Assembly (NCBI GenBank): GCA_964030785.1
Contig: OZ034977.1
Coordinates: forward strand, 29,074,652 to 29,138,651
Direction: 5' to 3'
DNA from: Siderastrea siderea
Lineage: Eukaryota; Cnidaria; Anthozoa; Scleractinia; Rhizangiidae
Length of the DNA stretch: 64,000 nt
Shown: piece by piece, positions 48,200 through 60,029 of the stretch
How positions within the stretch are numbered: position 1 is the first letter of the stretch
Layout: each line of letters starts with the position of its first letter
The notes under the pieces: model-generated
The model's database searches: none
What the model saw: only the letters and a program-made list of their open reading frames with translations
What the model was told of the DNA's origin: nothing
Translations under genes and position numbers: made by a program

Positions 48200-48500
48200 T
48201 TCTCTTCTCTAAAAATTTGTTTTCCCTCCACCTCCAAAATGTTGTTTTCTTCCTCCTCCACAATTCTATGTTCCCTCCACCTACACAATTTTAGTTTCTT
48301 TCCTTCCTCCTCCTCCTCCTCCTTATTCACATTTTCTCTTCCTTCTTCTCCACAATTTTTCCCTCTTCCTTCTCCTCCTCAATTTTATTTTCACCACCCT
48401 TCTACCACACGAGGACGAGGAGGAAATTAAATTGTGGGGAAGGGGGAGGAGAAGGAGGAGGAGGAGAAAGGAAATCAAAATTTTTGAAAGAGGGAGGAAA
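48200..48500. repeat. Polypyrimidine stretch followed by polypurine stretch
   Basis: CTTCCTCCTCCTCC-type sequence (48200-48400) is followed by GAGGAGGAGGAGAAAG-type sequence (48410-48500). The two halves are roughly complementary, so a large imperfect hairpin or triplex-prone region is possible. Charged or Ser-rich frames across it are artefacts. Confidence 0.8.
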
Positions 48501-48529
48501 ATATGATTGTGGAGTAGAGAAATATTAGC

Positions 48530-48990
48530 GGAGCCTGCGGGCAAAGGCCGCCAGTGGAGCTCCATTGCTAAGCAAATTTGGTAACCTATCGATCCGAGAA
48601 ATTTTGGTTGTGACGTAATAGTCACGTGACCGTCCGTCCGTCCGTCCACAGAGACTCTGTGGGAGGGGGGAGGGGAGTCCCAAGACAAACCGACGGGGGG
48701 TATAGAATGCCATCTTTTTATTGGCGGGAAATCGAGCGGTGCTTTTGGGCAACTGGCCTTTTTCTTGGCGGGAAATCGCACGACCATCGTCGCTTTTGAA
48801 AAAGAGGTTTCTTTAAAGGCTTAAGCTTCTTTAGCAAAACGATTGTACGAGAGTACTTAAGTACTTGACAAAAAAAAAATCTAATATCTATAAATGGAAA
48901 GAAAAAGTTCAAAAGAATCCTGGTAGAAGGCGAAAAGTTCAAGTTACAAAAGCTGCCTCCAAAGGACTTCATTGCTTTGTTTTCTTCACG
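48530..48990. repeat. Dispersed repeat shared with 22440-22860
   Basis: Contains GTCACGTGACCGTCCGTCC, TGGCGGGAAATCG twice (48723, 48764), AGCAAAACGATTGTACG and GTAGAAGGCGAAAAGTTCAAG, which match the complement of 22440-22860. Confidence 0.55.
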
Positions 48991-49510
48991 GCAGAGAGCT
49001 TCCCCTGTTCTGAGACATAACCGAGTAAGTGAAGTTTTTAAAGGGTCTAAGGTACGTGATTTTGAGTATTACGGTCAAAGAAATTACGTTTTGAAATGGA
49101 ATTTAGTTTATGTCATTAGAAATGTGTCATTTACTTTTGACTTTAAAAAAATTATTAGAAAACACGCTCACATTTGTGACAGATGTAATCTTAAATATTT
49201 TGCCATGCTCAGCCGATTTCACTCGCGTGGACGGATCCACGATTTTGGAAGTGTAACGCGAATTGCATTTAAGTATAAACTTTCGGGTTTTCGAATAAAC
49301 TTTTATCAAAAACGATTTCTCTGTCCATTATTTTGTGTTTGTTTTTTCATAACAGTAGGTCTAAGCACAGTCACAAGACAACTAGCTGCACAAGCATCAC
49401 TTCAGTGAGATTACGACGAATAATTGCTTTCAATTTTGACTTTCGGGTACATCTCTTTGTGCAATTGTCGATTTTCTTGTCCTAGAAGTTTTCAATAGTA
49501 ATAACCTTTT

Positions 49511-50000
49511 AAGCGAAGCAGTTGTCGTTTTAAAGCTATTTTATCCCAAAAGCTTCCGAAAACAGTTTTGTGCGTTCCTCAAAGCGGGTAACTTTATATG
49601 CTTACTTCGCATCCGCAAAACTTATGCCGGCATAAATTAAAGCGTGTTGGGTGTTTGTTTGTTTGTTTGTTTTGAATTTTGATGGTCTCTACTGAGTTAG
49701 AGAACGAAATATAACATTTATTTAAAAAACTATAAGCGAAGCAGTTGTCGGTTTAAACCTATTATATCCGAAAAGCTTCCAAAAACAATTCTGTGCATTT
49801 CTAAAAGCGCTCAAATTTGAAACAATTTGCGGCCGCAAAATTTATAACTTACAGTTAAGCATGTTTGGTGTTTGTTTGTTTTCAATCTCGATGGTCTCAA
49901 GTTAGAGAACGAAATATAAGGGTTACTTAAGTAACTATAAGCGGAGCAGTTTTGAGTTTAAAACTATTTTATCCGGTAAGTAATGAGTGTTCTACAAAGC
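49511..50000 (+). repeat. Diverged tandem repeat, period about 205-225 bp
   Basis: Units begin AAGCGAAGCAGTTGTCG at 49511 and 49734, and AAGCGGAGCAGTT at 49939. Each contains a TATTNTATCC block, a GTTTGTTTG run and GAGAACGAAATATAA. The third unit is partial. Non-coding. Confidence 0.75.
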
Positions 50001-50889
50001 ACTCGAATTTTTTCTCGGCTGCTATAAAAGCCTACGCGACATTTCTTCGATAAGTTTATTACAAGTGCTTCGAAGCTCCCCAAATCCTTTCTTTCGGATA
50101 ATCCCAGTAAAATGCTGGTGAAATGCCTGTAAAAATTTTTGACCAGACTAATAGTGGCAGTTCATCCGAACGCGATGAAGATAACCCATTTAAATTTTGT
50201 TGTTGTAAATGAGCGCCGTTTGAAGTTCATTCAAGCGAACAGCCAATAATCCAAGTAGGTTTGACAAGCCTTGACAGTTAATGACAGGATATGGAAACAT
50301 TGCAAACACCAAGCAAGACGGCTCGTGAGTAAAAGATGTGTTCAGTTTAATACCCGAAAAAAGAGCAAGCTGTGCTCAGCCTCTAGAATGACCTTTCGAA
50401 CTTGGTTTTACAGAACAGATCCCCAAAGTATTGGAGGACAATTCGGAACACTTTTGGGCTTTTTGAGAAACACTTTTCGGAAGCGAACGAGCCAAAAAAA
50501 GCCCCGAAATGTATTTCAGTCCGAAAAGTTTCAGGACATATTTTTGAGAAACGAACATCAATTTATTCCTTGGAGGCTCTGCTTTTAGGCTTGGCTAAAT
50601 CTATATATCATTCTTCACTCAACTGCATTAAGGGACTGCTCTTTAGTATGTGAACAATGACTGTCAACTCGTGCAAACGTGCAATTTGGTTTGTTGTCCG
50701 CTTTTAAAACTTGATTCGCTTCAGCGGATTTGCATAAATTTGTAATTTTGTTGAGCCGCAAAAGGCTTTCATCAAGTTTGACAGCAGGAAAATTTACACG
50801 CATTAGCAAAGTATAGGTTTTTGGCAGTAGACCAATAGTGTAAGTGATATAAGTTGGAAAAGGTTTTCAGAGAGCGCTCAACTTTTCAG

Positions 50890-51340
50890 GAGCGATAATA
50901 AATTATTCAAAAAGGTTCTAGGCTTCAGCAGTATTTCATCGATTTATTGCCACAGTTCTGTTTCGTATGGTCAAAGGATGACCACACTCTTCAGGCAATT
51001 TACTCGAATTTGAGTAATCTGGAGTATACCATTGTCGCTAGCGCGCATGCGTAGCTCACTAGTTTACTAGTTTGAGAACTCTGACATGGTACGATGATAC
51101 CACATGAGTGGGATCGTCGGAGTTGGGTATATAGCCGCTAACCTCAACTCCAGCATCAGCACTGCACTGATGAGGCCCAGAAGGTCGACAGATTAAGATT
51201 TTAAAATCCCCTGAAGAGTGAGCAATCACGAAACAGGCTTGTCGGGATGAAAGTGTAGTTTTTTCTATTTTCAAAATATATATTACGCTCTACTTTAACG
51301 TATCGAGCACTGTACTTCGGAAAATCGAAACACAAAATTT
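50890..51340 (+). mobile_element. Probable Penelope-like element end with hammerhead-like motif
   Basis: CTGATGA (51167-51173) is followed by a small stem II hairpin (GGCC/GGTC, loop CAGAA) and then GACA instead of the catalytic GAAA. Next comes GATTTTAAAATC, able to form a stem III. A second hairpin (GGAGTTG/CAACTCC, about 51119-51151) lies upstream, and (AT)n tracts follow from 51345. The arrangement resembles the hammerhead at 26805, but the core A-to-C change should abolish cleavage. No reverse transcriptase is present. Confidence 0.5.
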
Positions 51341-51341
51341 C

Positions 51342-51344
<3 letters not shown>

Positions 51345-51411
<67 letters not shown>

Positions 51412-51447
51412 TCAGGTGATTTTCACCAGTGAAGCCAAGAGAGCGTT

Positions 51448-51490
<43 letters not shown>
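51345..51490. repeat. Two (AT)n microsatellites
   Basis: About 51350-51408 and 51454-51490, separated by a 45-bp unique piece. Confidence 0.95.
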
Positions 51491-51494
<4 letters not shown>

Positions 51495-52710
51495 GTTTAA
51501 GGGGCATGACGTCACGTGACCGTACGACGGCGTCCATTGCCCTATGCTTCATGTAAAAGGTCCTAAAAAGGCTGTTCTCGCCGTCCACACTTAACACCTG
51601 GCAGGCGTTTTCAAATTTATCCACACTGAAAAACGTTTTTAAAAAAGATCCGTTTTCGGTGGCCGAAAACGTACCCTGTTTTGGTGTAGACGGAAGGTCA
51701 AACCGGAAACTAATCGTCTGGAAAAGGTATACGTCCTAATAAAGACTGTTCTTGATGACAAAAACTTCGAAAACCGACCCAAATGAAGAGCTGTTCATCA
51801 GATAAGAGGGCTACATTGCTACATCGTACACAGAAAACTCGTGGCTTTCTTCTGTCCATTTTGGGTTGGAATCTCCTTTAGAGCCATTTTCTGAGAATAT
51901 CGAGAATCGAAAGACACTCACAAAAAATCGAATTTTTTATTTTATTTTGCCAAAACACTCCTTTGGGTAAGCTCATTCAAGAAAAAATAATCAAATGTTC
52001 CAACGAGTTATTTAGCGGACGAAAATTTAAAAAGTTCGAAAAATGCATAAAATGGCGGTTTTAGGGTCTCTAAACGGGTCAAATTCTCACTCAACTTTAG
52101 GAAGCCAGTCAGAGCGTAAAAAAGATTCTTTTAAAACGAAACAAAGCACAAACATTATTTAACCCTTGCACTTCAAAACTACGTAATAAATTTGCCAATG
52201 TTTGGTTTCGAACATTTTCAAGCGGCGTTTTTATCGAGCCGCTCTTAACCTCGTTTATCACAAGGTAAAATGAAGGCCAACTTCGGCCGCTTAAAACGGC
52301 ATCTGGTATGTATTATTCAATGATTAAGACTACATAAAAAGAAAGCTCTGTTATTGTACTTTTAAGCAGGAAAGTTACAGCTTTGGGAATTAAATACTTC
52401 CCCGTCAGTAAATTTTTACTGTTAAGTGATCTGAGCGGGTAGAATTGTATGCAAATTAAGATTTAATTCCTGAAATACTGCTAACAATTACAAAGGTCGT
52501 TTAATACAGGCTCACCATTAGTTAAACATCCACGCACAATGTTTTTCCTGATCTTTGAAAGAAAGTTCTGCTTTCTTGAGTCGTGTTGAGTCTTATTATG
52601 TTAAAACAAAGCAGATTTTTAACAGCATTTCAACAAGACAGGAATCCACTCATTCAACTGAACCAAGATAACATCGAAAACACTGTAATACGACGTATTA
52701 TGCCGCTTAC

Positions 52711-52810
52711 CTTGCCAACCGAAAAAGCAACAATACAACAGAAAAACATTCCAAACTGTAAACAAATGAATTTTCAGTTTCGTGATTGAGCGAAGATGTT
52801 TTAAACTCAT
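52711..52810 (-). CDS. Candidate first exon, left arm of the palindrome
   Basis: The minus strand reads MSLKHLRSITKLKIHLFTVW, then NVFLLYCCFFGWQ, with donor G|GTAAGC (phase 1) and a CAG acceptor about 30 bp before the ATG. A basic start followed by a hydrophobic stretch fits a signal peptide or signal anchor. It pairs with the exon at 57304-57403 on the other arm and points outward. The downstream exons are not recognised; the frame stays open past the donor by chance or as an alternative end (to 52619). Confidence 0.4.
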
Positions 52811-53847
52811 CGCGTAGAGGAATATAAAGACAGGTGATCTCTGCACTGACCCTCCAGTGTCACACCACACTAACAGAGAGAGTCACGTATTCGATATCTG
52901 TCATGTGACTTGAGATAAAAACTTGGTGGAAAGTTAAAAAGAAAAAAAATTGCAACAGATAGCCAGTACTTTGTTGGATTACATGTTAGCATATTAGCTC
53001 CACAAAGGAGTTTTTACGGTCACGACTCTTTCTATAAAGTGCGGTAATTTTGCAATGTACGTGCTGTTGTAATTTTACTATTAATTTAATAACAGCTCAT
53101 GAAATAAAATAAATATTGCGGTAAGTTACGTTCAGAGTGTGTAAGTATTGATGTTATTGCATTTTGTTCTGGAGTTACTGTGTTCCATAATTTTGGCCAC
53201 AGATACTTCATAGCACTTGGCGTCCCTTTATCTAGGTTCTGAAGAGTCGCGCTACTCCCGTGCATTCCGGCGCCCGGGGCGGGGGGAGAAGGGGTTCTTT
53301 TGACTAATGTTTGGGTGTAGGGTGACGCTGCAGGTGTGACACCCTGGCTGTGGGTGTGACACTCTGACCCTGTTTAGCACAGAAAAACGAAATGGAATGT
53401 CGATCGTGCTGACCATACCCGGTTGGGGAAGACGTGCATCATGTTTAGGGACAGAGACCAAAAACCACATCCTGTCCAGCGTCACACCAAAGTATAGACC
53501 ACAAAAGGCAGTAACCCTCCCTTCTGGGGAGGGGGGGGGGCTTAGCCTTAACTCGCTCAACGGTAGCACAATATTCATTGACGATAGCACGATGTGATTA
53601 TTGAACTTCCCCTGATGCAATCTTCCTTGGCAGCAGTTTGGGCGAGCGAGACGCGGAAGCCGCGCAGGCCCATGTGAGAACTCGCTTACATGATACCCTT
53701 TCTCGCTTTGCCTATTTGGTTTTTGCGTCTTGAGGTTGGAAGCTTAGAGTTCGAAGTATATTTATCTTTGATTTTTGTTTGCTTAGGCATTTCTTCAGTG
53801 GAAGAGTCCCCCCAATATGTCCTCGCCACAGAGCGGAGTTTGGTATT

Positions 53848-55205
53848 GAGGGTCCTGAAGGGGTAAAATGGGAACTGGGATTGGCCTGTTTTTGTCCTGG
53901 GAAAATGGGATTTAGGTCACTGGGACTGGGATTTGGTTGCTGGGAATGGGAAAAAAATGTCAAAAATGGGAATGGGATAAATATTTTGTAACCATGACCA
54001 GTCGAGACATCACTTATTTCCTGGGGTTGAGACGTTAAAAAATTGTTCAAGCACCTTGTTCATGCCATTTTTTAGCATGTTTAGCCATCATGTTTTATTT
54101 TCCCCCGAATGGTCTCGATTTGTGGTCAACGATATTTGTGTACAGTGGTGCGTGTAAAGCCAAACGTCTACAGGGCATGCGCATTTCTCTCATACAAACA
54201 ACATGGCGAAAGAAAAGGCGCTCTCGTGCAATACTCGCACTGTTGTCGTGGAAGTTAAGTACTTTTCTCTTCAAAATGTTGTCATACACACCAAGAACTG
54301 TAAACTGGACTTGCTCAATGACCCAGATGGAGAAGAATATTCGTAGAATGTGTGGCATAGAGGAATCGAGTAGACGAAGAGGATTTGCAGTTTTTGCTGT
54401 CGAAGTGTCAACATCACATGCAGTTTCCTTACTTCGCATCAAAATTCCAGGAGATAAGCAGAAACGAGGAAGCTGAAATGAGGGAGTGGGCTAAAATGCA
54501 TGGTAAATCCCTCAGACAACGAAATGTAAGACAAGATAACACAATGGACAGGGCGGGCACGTTGCCTCTGAACTTATGTGAAACTGAAACGGTCCTGAAA
54601 CCAGTCAATTTAAATTCACTGAAAGCTGTAGAAAGAGTTCCAAGCGAACGTGATGAGCCGCCTAATTCAAATGAGGATGCCAGTTTACCACCAAAGTCTC
54701 CTCTCCTAACAACGAACAGGTAGACAGCTTTAGTGCTCGTGACAGTGACAGTGACAGTGACAGTGACTCCGAAGAAGAGGTAGACAGCGCTCTTGAAACA
54801 ACACTGAGAATGATCCATCCGACCAGGTTTAGAAGAATAAGAACACTTACAAGTCGAATGACAGATTTATGCAGGCAGGAATGACAGGAATGTGAAGTGG
54901 CATGAACTTGTTACCTAAATAATCACTATAACTTCACTACTTGCTCATTTTATCAGTCTAAAAGGATCCTCTCGTCTTCAGAACATCTTCGCAAATCCTC
55001 GTGAATTTTTGGGCCTTTGTTGGGTCGTATTTAGAAGCCGTAATTTTGCGGATGCTAAGAGAAAAGAGCTGGTATGTATGACACTGGTATTTTTTCTATT
55101 AAATTCTACTAATGGGAATGGGATTTGAATACTGGGAAGTGGGATTTGGAAAAAAATTGGGCTGGGAAATGGGATTGGTACCCCCCCCCCCCATTAAGGA
55201 CCCTC
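53848..55205. mobile_element. 1.36-kb element with 6-bp target duplication
   Basis: The tips GAGGGTCCTGAAGGGG and the complement of CCCCATTAAGGACCCTC are inverted with two mismatches. GGTATT is duplicated at 53842-53847 and 55206-55211. The opposite arm of the palindrome shows the uninterrupted site (GGTGTT in complement near 55453). Both ends are rich in TGGGATTTGGG-type words in the same orientation. The centre carries small protein-like frames: one beginning MAKEKALSCNTRTVVVEVKY (54203-54346), and one starting near 54385 (FASKFQEISRNEEAEMREW) that continues after a frame change into an acidic SDSDSDSDSEEEVDSA run (about 54735-54790). None is recognised. Confidence 0.75.
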
Positions 55206-55972
55206 GGTATTCGCTGGAGATGCTCTAAAATGAGAAGTAGTGTTTCTCCTGAAATGGCCGCACATAAAACAGCCACAGCTAACTAGGAACACTTACGTGA
55301 TCCAATTTGTACAAGCTTCCCTGCAGCCTTCAGTAAGAATGCAGATTGAGCGCTTTCCTGTCAGCGATCACCCTTAGCTGTGGCTGTTTTATGTGCGGGC
55401 ATTTCATGAGGAACACTGCATTCACTGTAGAGCATCTCCAGCGAACACCAAACTCCGCTCTGTGGCGAGGACATATTGTCAATGACAGGTGGGACTCTTC
55501 TACTGAAAAAAAATGCCTAAATAAACAAATTCAAAGATAAATATTCTTTGAACTCTAAGCTTTCAACCTCATGACGCAAAAACCAAAAAAAAGGCAAGCT
55601 AAAATGGCAAAGCGAGAAAAGGTATCATGTGGGCGAGTTCTCCCATGGGCCCGCGTGGCTTCCGCGTCTCGCTCGCTCGAACTTCTACCAAGGAAGATTG
55701 CACTGAAGTGCCGCTGGACAGGATACGATTTTTGGTCTCTGTCCCTAAACATGGTATATAATTTTATGCGGGTCTTCCCCAATCGGGTATGGTCAGTACG
55801 ATCGACATTCCATTTCGTTTTTCTGTCCTAAACAGGGCCAGGGTGTCAAACCCGCAGCGTCACCACTATACCCAAACATTGTTAAAAAGGTCCCCCCCCC
55901 TCGGGTGCCGGAGGGCACGGGAGTAGGACGACTCCTCAGAACCTAGATTAAGGGACGCCGAGTGCCATGAAG

Positions 55973-56714
55973 TCCCGGGGGGGGGTACTCAAGTATAATT
56001 TGGGTGGGCATGTGCCGCCCGGGTCTTCAAAATAGGACCCCGTTTTATAAAGATTTTGCATTCAAAATGATACCCCGTTCTAGAAATAAGTCAATTTTTA
56101 ATACCCCGTTCTAAAAATGGAGATAATTGCAATAGCCAGGTTTTTTTACGTTATTTCTTTGTTTTTTCGACTTATACATCCAAATACAATAATTCTTCTT
56201 CTACACAAATCAGCTTCATTGAGTGAAATCTCCTGGAGATAATTAAGAGAAAAAAGGCTAAAACCTTTTGGGAAAAAGGTATCCACGTCGAATCCCCCCC
56301 TTAAGGTCGTATTGCTAAGTGATCATGCAGCTTTGATTGACTATGTAATAAATAGATAAAATCTGTTCATCAGAAGTAGGTTTCACAATGCGGTATCTTT
56401 TGACGCAATATTACTCCCCGCTCGTCGCGTCGGTACCAAGCGCGCGTTATCGAACGCGTTATTACACGATAATTAGTTACAATACGCCTACTCAGCGCGC
56501 AACAAGGGATGCAACAATTTGTTCGTTATGTATTTTCTTTTTTAATAATTTCAAATGGCCGCTGACAATTTTAAACTTTCGTGTGTTCGAATATTACACC
56601 CCGTTCTAGGAAACATCTCTAAAATGGATACCCCGTTCTAGATCAGGAGTCCCAAAATCACGACTCCGTTGGGCGCCACATTCCCGTATAGGTATTGTGG
56701 GGGAGTACCCCGGG
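55973..56714. mobile_element. GGGGTACTCC-type element (copy d) with target duplication
   Basis: CATGAAG is present on both sides (55966-55972 and 56715-56721); the opposite arm of the palindrome has the empty site (ACTTCATAGCACTTGG, about 53204). The ends are CCCGGGGGGGGGGTACTC and GGGGGAGTACCCCGGG. The interior has ATACCCCGTTCTA phrases repeated. No protein. Confidence 0.8.
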
Positions 56715-57303
56715 CATGAAGTATCTGTGGCCAAAATTATGGAACAGTAATTCCAGAACAAAATGCAATAACATTACCTGCTCGGGCTATTAAAACAACT
56801 GCTTGAATTCACTGTCAACCGCTTTATCTGCACTTGGTCGCAATTGAAGATGCCGCGAGATGTCTCTTCAAGGCGGCCTGGGTAATCACTGGTTAATCCA
56901 CAGGCAGTAACCCTCTCCAGAAGTGCGGACAAACTACTCGCTCCATATATCAGTACAACACACTCTGAACGTAACTTACTGCAATATTTATTTTATTTAT
57001 GAGCTGTAATTAAATTAGTAGTTAACTTACAACAGCACGTGCATTGCGAAATTACCGCACTTTATAGAAAGAGTCGAGACCGTAAAAACTCCTTTGTGGA
57101 GGCTAACATGTAATCCAACAACTGAAAGTACTGGCTATCTGTTGCAGGTTTTTTTTTCTTTTAATTTCCCACCAAGTTTTTCTTCCTGTATTTATATCTC
57201 AAATCACATGACCGAAATTGAATACGTGACTCTCTGTCAGTGTGGTGTGACACTTGCAGGTTATTGCAGAGGTCACTTGTCTTTCCGCTTATCCCTCTAC
57301 GCG

Positions 57304-57403
57304 ATGAGTTTAAAATATCTTTTCTCAATTAGGAAACCGAAAATTCGTTTGTTTACAGTTTGGAATGTTTTTCTATTGTATCGTTGCTTTTTCGGTTGGC
57401 AAG
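57304..57403 (+). CDS. Candidate first exon, right arm of the palindrome
   Basis: Reads MSLKYLFSIRKPKIRLFTVW, then NVFLLYRCFFGWQ, with donor G|GTAAGC leaving phase 1, as the signal-peptide exon at 12677 does. A CAG acceptor lies about 30 bp before the ATG. Hydrophobic residues 16-31 could be a signal peptide or membrane anchor. Conserved with the left-arm exon (52711-52810) at most residues. If real, the palindrome holds two divergent 5' gene ends; the rest of each gene is not seen. Confidence 0.4.
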
Positions 57404-58205
57404 GTAAGCGGCATAATACGTCGTATTACAGTGTTTTCGATGTTATCTTGGTTCAGTTGAATGAGTGGATTCCTGTCTTGTTGAAATGCTGTTAAAAATC
57501 TGCTTTGTTTTAACATAATGAGACTCAGCCAACTCAAGAAAGCAGAACCTGCTTTCAGAGATCAGGGAAAACATTGTGCGTGGATGTTTAACTAATTGTG
57601 AGCTTATCTTAAACGACCTTTGTAATTGTTAGCAGTATTTCAGGAATTACATCTTAATTTGCATATAATTCTACCCGCTCAGATCACTAAACAGTAAAAA
57701 TTTACTAACGGAGAAGTATTTAATTCCCAAAGTTGTAACTTTTCTGGTTAAAAGTACAATAACAGAGCTTTCTTTCTGTGTAGTCTTAATCATTGAATGA
57801 TACATACCAGATGCCGTCTTAAGCGCCCGAAGTTGGCCTTCATTTTACCATGTGATAAACGAGGTTAAGAGCGGAAACCAAACATTGGCAAATTTATCAC
57901 ACAGTTTTGAAGTACAAAGGGTAAATAATGTTCGTGCTTTGTTTCGTTTTAAAAGAATCTTTTTTACGCTCTCACCGGCTTCATAAAGTTGAATGAGAAC
58001 TTGACCCGTTTAGAGACCCTAAAACCGCCATTTTACGCATTTTTCGCACTTTTTAAATTTTCGTCCGTTAAATAACTCGTTGGAACATTTGATTATTTTT
58101 TCTTGAATTAGCTTACCCAAAGGGATGTTTGGCAAAATAAAAAAAAATTGATTTTTTGTGAGTGTCTTTCGATTCTCGATATTCTCAGAAAAGTGCTCTA
58201 AAAGC

Positions 58206-59980
58206 CTAGATTTTTCACGCTTTTTTTGTAACAGTTGTTGATATGAATAGCAGTTAGAATAAAATAAAACGGCAGACGGTTATGTTAATATTAGAAAGGT
58301 TTTCAATTATGTGTTGAAATTGATTCGCGTTGCTTTTGGTTTTCCTTTTTCATACGCTGTCATTAGTTTGAAAACTCTCGGAACTTTCTCGTTAATTGAG
58401 GTTCGTTACTTAATCACATATATTTTTCCGTGATCTGATTGACGTTGCTTGCGCTTGCTGTGATTGGCCAGAGTGATAACTTTGGTTTTAGTCTTACGAC
58501 AATCAATTGTCAATCGCTCCATTGCATTATAAGAATCCTTCTGGAAGCCCAGACCTCCCCCTAATTAAATTATTGTTGCATGAAAAAGTAGTGTTTTTGG
58601 TTAATTTTCAATAATTTTGTTACATACATATACATACATGAACTTTATTTTAACACGAATTTTAGAGTAGCCAGAAAAAGCTAATTTTCATCATTTCTTC
58701 ACCAAACTTGGTAATTTAATATGGGACTTTGTGCCACACAATTATGACGTCATATTATTCTCTAAAATAAAATTTTAGAATTTCTAAATTTGTTCTAGTG
58801 TTTTAGAAAGAACACATCAAGAGGAGTTGTATGCTGAAAACAGTTTCTCGATGTGACAAATAATGTATGAGTTATGGCATTTTAATTAGATTTTGAAAAT
58901 TTCGCAGTGTCAAAATAGGGTTTCCCCCTTGTGTAATACGTTTAAATTTGAGTGTTGTTTAGTCGCGTCACCGACACCATTTAAGTTACGGATAAGATAT
59001 TTCAAGAGTCGTTGTCAGAGAAAACCAGGCAAAATCCAAAACACCTCAAAGGAAGGGGGTCAGCGAAAGTACTTCATACTCACATTATTAATAGCTTAGG
59101 TGGACGTAGAGATAGCTCTTTACCTTTTCTGGTGTTGGAGATACAAGCCTCACTTTCAATGACCCCCGTAGGCGCCATTTTTACACGTAAATTTGGCCAA
59201 GTTTCTTAAGTCGGTAAAAACCTTAGAATTAATCGATTGAAATTCCAATTTTCTGTGTGGTGCAAACCAGCATAGAAGTATTTGTTTATGCCCAGAAGCA
59301 TGAGAACCCTCAGGCCTTAGAAACGGAAAGTTCGGTCATCTGAAATGACCGAACTTTGATCCCTACCCGCTATAAGACAATAGGAGCCGTTGACAGAGCA
59401 CACAGCTGGATTCTCCTCTGGCCTCTAGTAAACGAATGTTAATCGTCAGTCACACGTCAACACTTGACGAGGCACACAGTTGGACTCTCGTGTGTTCTCT
59501 GCTAAAACGAATGTTAACCATCAGTCACACGTCAACCTTTCACAGTGCTTGCGAAATATCGAAACACCCAAGCGCAAGAACCGCTTCGCTTCCTTCTTTT
59601 TACTTGCGGTTCAGCTTTTCGATAGTTCGCCTCCGCTTCTTCAGACATGCCGTACTGAACCGAAAAATTAATAGTCATGCGAAGCAAGTAAACGCGACAG
59701 ACAATACGACACGCAGTCAGTCCACTTTTTTCAGTGCGAGATTCGGGAGGGGGAGGCTAGGTGGGAGGGTGTTATAATTTGAAATTGTTGTACATACAAA
59801 CATTAGACGACCTGGACTTGATGTTTTCGGTCATTTACTGCAATATTCTAGTAATGAATGGGTTAATTGGAAAATATATATATTCTCATACTCTCATATT
59901 CTCATATTCTCTTATAATTATGCTTCATTCAGTTTTGTTTATCATTAGAAATTAGCAAGGGTAGGGTGAGTTGACATTTT
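58206..59980. other. No gene recognised; minor repeats
   Basis: Contains a repeat fragment related to 13390-13480 (58455-58510), a perfect 13-bp-stem hairpin at 59327-59357 (AAAGTTCGGTCAT), a 75-bp tandem duplication (about 59396-59545, ACGAATGTTAA...CAGTCACACGTCAAC twice) and a CTCATATT microsatellite near 59880. Confidence 0.5.
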
Positions 59981-60029
59981 TTATTGTCAGGAAGTAAGAT
60001 ATGTTCTTCATTTCCGTTTACAATTCCGC

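Larger units (their letters stand above)
51876..58205. repeat. 6.3-kb palindrome (large inverted duplication)
   Basis: The left arm, from about 51876 to 55288, is the complement of the right arm, from 55372 to about 58205. Check points are 51900/58180 (ATTCTCAGAAAA complement), 52620/57480 (AACAGCATTTCAACAAGACA), 53190/56730 (TTTTGGCCACAGATACTTCAT), 53830/55475 (CCTCGCCACAGAGCGGAGTT) and 55278/55385 (AAAACAGCCACAGCT). The unpaired centre is about 83 bp. Later insertions sit in one arm each (53848-55205 left; 55973-56714 right), with smaller length differences near 53480-53600 and 56790-56945. Confidence 0.85.

Noticed and set aside
48977..49408. 143-codon plus frame
   Set aside because: Begins at a non-ATG codon, overlaps the dispersed repeat shared with 22440-22860, and has no recognisable domain.
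54429..54818. 129-codon minus frame with a repeated TVTVTV run
   Set aside because: Antisense shadow of the plus-strand Asp-Ser run inside the 53848-55205 element.
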